DNA of 64,000 nt, from positions 944,501 to 1,008,500 of the forward strand of contig NZ_CP046565.1 in NCBI RefSeq assembly GCF_012769535.1, read 5' to 3'. This DNA comes from Methylococcus geothermalis (GTDB taxonomy: Bacteria > Pseudomonadota > Gammaproteobacteria > Methylococcales > Methylococcaceae). Both the position numbers and the translations under genes were made by a program. The notes beneath the pieces were generated by a model. It did not search any database, was not told where the DNA came from, and worked only from the letters and a program-made list of their open reading frames with translations. How positions within the stretch are numbered: position 1 is the stretch's first letter; each line of letters begins with the position of its first letter. This document shows, one piece after another, positions 60,913-64,000 of the stretch.

Positions 60913-61353
60913 GGGCAGACCTGTCACATGAAAAAAGCCGGTCGGATGAGACCGGATGGGCCGCAACCAGGCACGCGGGCCGGGTTCGCGGTGGCGTGCG
61001 GCGAGGCTCGTTTCAGACCGCGCCGGCCGGCACATTTTGCCACGGCGCCGGGCCATCCGTATGCATTTTCGCTCCGGAGGCACTCGAAAGCCGTATTCTC
61101 CGGCTGTCCGGAGGCGCGAAGCCAGCCTACCCATGGCGCCACCGGTGGACTGTCAGGTGTTCCGACGAGAGGCAGGCATGACGGCTTCATCCAGCCGTTT
61201 CTCCCTTGACTTTTAGGGGTGACACCCGCCGCATCTCGCTCCAGGTTGCCGAGGTGAACCGATCTGCCCATGCCGCAGTCCCCGCATGACACGGGCAAAA
61301 CGCTCTTGCCGGCGCGGGTCCTGATCGTGCATGGCGTCACTTGGACCGGATGC
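60913..61353. other. 441-base leader between tRNA-Sec and the flavoprotein gene
   Basis: GC-rich stretch with no supported protein gene. It ends in a terminator-like hairpin only 18 bases before the flavoprotein start, and it contains further inverted repeats (CTCCGG/CCGGAG near 61085-61115). A short minus-strand frame ends in a CGGCH motif, but it has no ribosome site. I find no match to a known riboswitch core by eye. Confidence 0.45.
60931..60955 (-). terminator. Terminator-like hairpin just upstream of the flavoprotein gene
   Basis: On the minus strand CCGGTC and GACCGG pair around a six-base loop and are followed by CTTTTTT. The T-run ends 18 bases before the flavoprotein ATG. It may end transcripts from tRNA-Sec or act as an attenuator in the leader. 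Confidence 0.75.
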
Positions 61354-61449
61354 TGGCGGAAGAGAATGGGAGTCGAACCCACCTGAGGCCGTCTCACGGC
61401 CCCATCCGGTTTTGAAGACCGGCCGCCCCACCGGGGACGCTGCTCTTCC
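61354..61449 (-). tRNA. selC: Selenocysteine tRNA (anticodon UCA)
   Basis: A 96-base tRNA with the selenocysteine form. It has an 8-bp acceptor stem (GGAAGAGC with TCTCTTCC, one mismatch), the anticodon loop CTTCAAA with TCA, and a long variable arm. The T-arm GTGGGTTCGACTCCCA is followed by discriminator G and an encoded CCA. It lies 44 bases after selB on the same strand. Its presence shows that UGA is read as selenocysteine somewhere in this genome. Confidence 0.95.
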
Positions 61450-61493
61450 GAAGTCGGGCGGATTCTATCGAAAAAACCGGGGGCCGCGGCGTT

Positions 61494-63398
61494 TTAGAAC
61501 TCCAAGGTTTCGTTGCGAAGGCGGTGGCTGTCCTTGACGCGGCGGGTCAGGCCGATGCGGTCGAAGAATTCCAGGATGTGGATGGCGAGCTTGCGGCCGG
61601 TGCCGATACGGTTGCGGAATTCGGCGGCCAACACGGCGCCGTCCGGGCTGTCGCCGGCGGCCTGCCGGACGATGGCGGCGAGTTGGGCGACGGCGGTCCG
61701 GTCGAAGTAGTGGTCGTGGGCGACGCGGTACACCCGCCCGAGCCGGGCGGTGCGCATCAGCAGCCGGCGCACCGCCGTTTCGTCGAGGTTCTCGGCGCGG
61801 GCGATGTCGCGTACCCGGGGTGGCTGGAACGGCTCGGCGGTCAGCCGCGGCGCGAGACGGTTCCACAGGGCTTCGTCTTCCGGGGCGAGGCTGAGTTCAT
61901 GGCCGGGCAGGTGCCACCAGGAGCCGTCGCGGCGGCACTGGCCATCGGCCAGCAGCTCGGCCAGGAGCGCACCGAACGCCGGGCGTTCCATCCGGGGCGC
62001 GGTGCGCAGGCGCAGCTGCTCGGTGTTGAGGCCCAGCGAATCGGGCACGTCTTGATGTTCCTGCCGCAGGGCGGCGATGACCTCGGCGCGGAGCGCCGCC
62101 CAATGCGCCGGGGAAAAGGCGAGCGGGCTGGCGCCGTCGATTTTCTTCAGGGCCAGCTTGGCGCAGAGTCTGTCGGTCTCGGCTGCGGTCAGGTTGGCAT
62201 TGGCGGCGAAGGCGCCGAGATCGACGCCGTTCGGCGCGCAGTCCAGCAGGGCCCCGAGCCGGGTTTCGGGAAGGTCCTGTTCCCAGGCGGTCAGGATGGC
62301 GCGGCGCTGCGGCGAGCGGCGGCCCCGGGCAGGAGGCTGGGTGTCGAGCACCGTGCCGCCGGCCAGGGTTCGCTGGGCGGCGGCATCGCGCAGGATGCAG
62401 CGGTCGCCCTGGACCGCGCAGGTGGGCTGGTCCAGCACCAGTTGTGCCCAGGCGCTCGCGCCCGGCTCCAGCGTGTCCGCTTCGAGCAGGGCGACATGAC
62501 CGGCGGACCGGAACGCGCCGAGGTGGACGTGCACCGGCGTCCAGTGGCGCAGCGGCCGGGCTTCGCTGCCCAGCAGCCGGAGCCGGACGTCCAGCCGCCG
62601 CGTCGGCCGCTGCAGGGCCGGCGCCAGCACCCAGTCGCCGCGCTGCACCTCGTGTTTTTCCACGCCGGCCAGATTGAGGGCGCAGCGCTGGCCGGTCTGG
62701 CCGGATTCCGCGGGGCGGTTCTGGGCGTGGATGCCGCGGATGCGGACTTTCAGGCCGGACGGGGCGACGAGCAGATGATCGCCGGCGCGGACCTTGCCGG
62801 AAAACACGGTGCCGGTCACCACCGTGCCGATGCCGGCGACGGTGAAGCTGCGGTCCACCGCCAGGCGGAAGCCGCCGCCGGGGAGGCGGGCGTCGAGCCG
62901 GGCCGCCGCCGCTTCCAGATGGGCGCGGAGTTCGGCCACGCCGGCGCCGGTGTGGGCCGATACCTCGAACAGCGGGCAGCCGGCGAGGCGGGTGCCGGTC
63001 AGCATGGTTTCGATTTCTCCCCTGGCTGCGGCGATCCGTCCGGCATCGGCGAGATCGGTCTTGGTCAGGGCCACGGCGCCGTGCGCGACGCCGAGCAGGT
63101 CGATGATCTGGAGGTGTTCCACGGTCTGCGGCATGGGGCCGTCGTCGGCCGCCACCACCAGCAGGGCGAAGTCGATGCCGGTGGCGCCCGCCAGCATGTT
63201 GTGGATGAATTTCTCGTGGCCGGGCACGTCGACGAAGCCGAGGATGTCGCCGCTGCTCAGCGGGGTATAGGCATAGCCCAGGTCGATGGTGATGCCGCGG
63301 GATTTTTCTTCCGCCAGGCGGTCTGCGTCCACGCCGGTGAGCTGCTTCACCAGGGCGGTCTTGCCGTGGTCGATATGGCCCGCGGTGCCGACGATCAT
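61494..63398 (-). CDS. selB: Selenocysteine-specific elongation factor
   Basis: A 634-residue translation GTPase. The G domain is clear: [17 protein letters not shown], the [10 protein letters not shown] switch, [10 protein letters not shown] and TKTDLAD. It is followed by EF-Tu-like domains 2 and 3 and by a chain of winged-helix domains at the C-terminus that bind the SECIS hairpin ([30 protein letters not shown]). Its ATG overlaps the selA stop by 4 bases. Confidence 0.96.
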   Translation of the reverse strand: MIVGTAGHIDHGKTALVKQLTGVDADRLAEEKSRGITIDLGYAYTPLSSGDILGFVDVPGHEKFIHNMLAGATGIDFALLVVAADDGPMPQTVEHLQIIDLLGVAHGAVALTKTDLADAGRIAAARGEIETMLTGTRLAGCPLFEVSAHTGAGVAELRAHLEAAAARLDARLPGGGFRLAVDRSFTVAGIGTVVTGTVFSGKVRAGDHLLVAPSGLKVRIRGIHAQNRPAESGQTGQRCALNLAGVEKHEVQRGDWVLAPALQRPTRRLDVRLRLLGSEARPLRHWTPVHVHLGAFRSAGHVALLEADTLEPGASAWAQLVLDQPTCAVQGDRCILRDAAAQRTLAGGTVLDTQPPARGRRSPQRRAILTAWEQDLPETRLGALLDCAPNGVDLGAFAANANLTAAETDRLCAKLALKKIDGASPLAFSPAHWAALRAEVIAALRQEHQDVPDSLGLNTEQLRLRTAPRMERPAFGALLAELLADGQCRRDGSWWHLPGHELSLAPEDEALWNRLAPRLTAEPFQPPRVRDIARAENLDETAVRRLLMRTARLGRVYRVAHDHYFDRTAVAQLAAIVRQAAGDSPDGAVLAAEFRNRIGTGRKLAIHILEFFDRIGLTRRVKDSHRLRNETLEF

Positions 63399-64000
63399 CC
63401 CGGGAATTCCAGCAAAGGCAGCTGGCCGAGGAAGGCCGCCTCGTCCTCCAGGCAGCGCAGGTCGAAGCGCAGGCCGCCATCTTCCAGCCGCCCAATGACG
63501 GGGAGGGGCAGGTCGCGGAAGGCTTGCGCCAGCCGGTTGAGGGCGCGCCCGCCGCCCTGCTGCGGGCGGAGGACGAGACAGGCGCTGGGCAGGCGGTCGA
63601 GCGGGAGCGAACCGCTGCCGATCTGGCTGCGGCAGGCTTCGACCGAAACCACGGCGCGTGCTCCCAGCGAGGCTTGCACGGCGGGCAGGAGACGCTGCGC
63701 CGCCGCGCGGATATCGGTTTCCGTCCGCGTCAGCAGCCGCAGGGTCGGCAGCCTTTCCGCCAGCCATTCGGGGCTGCGGTAAAGCCGCAGGGTCGCATCG
63801 AGGGCGGCGAGGGTCATCTTGTCCACCCTCAGGGCGCGCTTGAGCGGATTGCGCTTGATCCTGGCGATCAGCGCCTTGCATCCGACCAGGATGCCGGCCT
63901 GAGGGCCGCCCAACAGCTTGTCCCCGCTGAAGCTGACCAGGTCGGCGCCAGCGTTCAGCGCGTCCTGCGGCGTCGGTTCCTTCGGCAGGCCGTAGGCACC
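63395..64000 (-). CDS. selA: L-seryl-tRNA(Sec) selenium transferase, 5' end outside the window
   Basis: The C-terminal 201 residues of a PLP enzyme that converts seryl-tRNA(Sec) to selenocysteyl-tRNA(Sec) with selenophosphate. The PLP Lys motif [18 protein letters not shown] is present, followed by [20 protein letters not shown] and the C-terminal domain ([20 protein letters not shown]). The N-terminal half lies beyond base 64000. It is the first visible gene of the minus-strand selenium operon. Confidence 0.95.
   Translation of the reverse strand, partial: GAYGLPKEPTPQDALNAGADLVSFSGDKLLGGPQAGILVGCKALIARIKRNPLKRALRVDKMTLAALDATLRLYRSPEWLAERLPTLRLLTRTETDIRAAAQRLLPAVQASLGARAVVSVEACRSQIGSGSLPLDRLPSACLVLRPQQGGGRALNRLAQAFRDLPLPVIGRLEDGGLRFDLRCLEDEAAFLGQLPLLEFPG

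Noticed and set aside
61213-61329. A 39-codon minus-strand frame ending in a CGGCH heme-like motif, within the tRNA-Sec to flavoprotein leader
   Set aside because: No ribosome site, no signal peptide and no family. The motif can arise by chance in GC-rich DNA.

Overview
The window (about 65% G+C over most of its length) looks like a chromosomal segment of a gammaproteobacterial methanotroph, most likely Methylococcus capsulatus or a close relative. This is inferred from three things together: a bacteriohopanoid operon with a one-enzyme squalene synthase, dense copper-handling genes, and the protein content. No database search was possible. Almost every gene is closely packed, and many neighbours overlap by 4 bases.

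Layout. 1-4.3 kb: a small exported protein, a Tat-exported DUF882 protein, the methionine-salvage operon mtnB-mtnD-mtnC, and a DsbD/TauE-like membrane protein. 4.4-8.9 kb: a metal-handling block with a perfect 10-5-10 palindrome, four small proteins (two resembling pieces of a P-type ATPase N-terminus) and a copper-type P1B ATPase. 9.1-21.3 kb: an MlaC/HpnM-like protein, a minus-strand operon sqs-shc-hpnG-hpnN-hpnO-copC-copD, and divergent hpnH. 21.4-25.1 kb: apt, dxs, ispA and xseB, which supply isoprenoid precursors. 25.2-29.3 kb: topoisomerase IV genes parE and parC.

29.4-33.1 kb is an AT-richer accessory island that reads as a decayed chromosomal integron. It has an intI-like pseudogene pointing away from forward cassettes (DUF1643, a frameshifted HNH nuclease, a lipoprotein, a retropepsin-like protease) and attC-like sites. 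A REP-associated transposase remnant with inverted terminal motifs lies next to it.

33.3-44.5 kb: yfbR, then a compact Wsp-type chemosensory operon (cheW-cheR-cheW-cheA/REC-cheB-REC/PP2C). It has no receptor gene, a CheB lacking its phospho-acceptor Asp, and a PP2C phosphatase output instead of GGDEF. A solute-binding protein, a glutathione peroxidase, a separate diguanylate cyclase and a broken parA follow. 44.6-56.0 kb is mostly housekeeping and stress: msrP/msrQ, a GT41 transferase, a CPA2 antiporter, gltA, htpG, a Ca/Na exchanger and ftsH.

56.2-64.0 kb is a minus-strand selenium locus: selA (cut by the window edge), selB, tRNA-Sec, then three unusual genes (an acyl-CoA-dehydrogenase-fold flavoprotein lacking the usual catalytic Glu, a leaderless PhnD-like binding protein, and a TusA-like/ferritin-like di-iron fusion), and selD fused in frame to a DUF559 nuclease domain. 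The three genes between tRNA-Sec and selD are the best candidate for an undescribed system. The integron and the Wsp variant come next.
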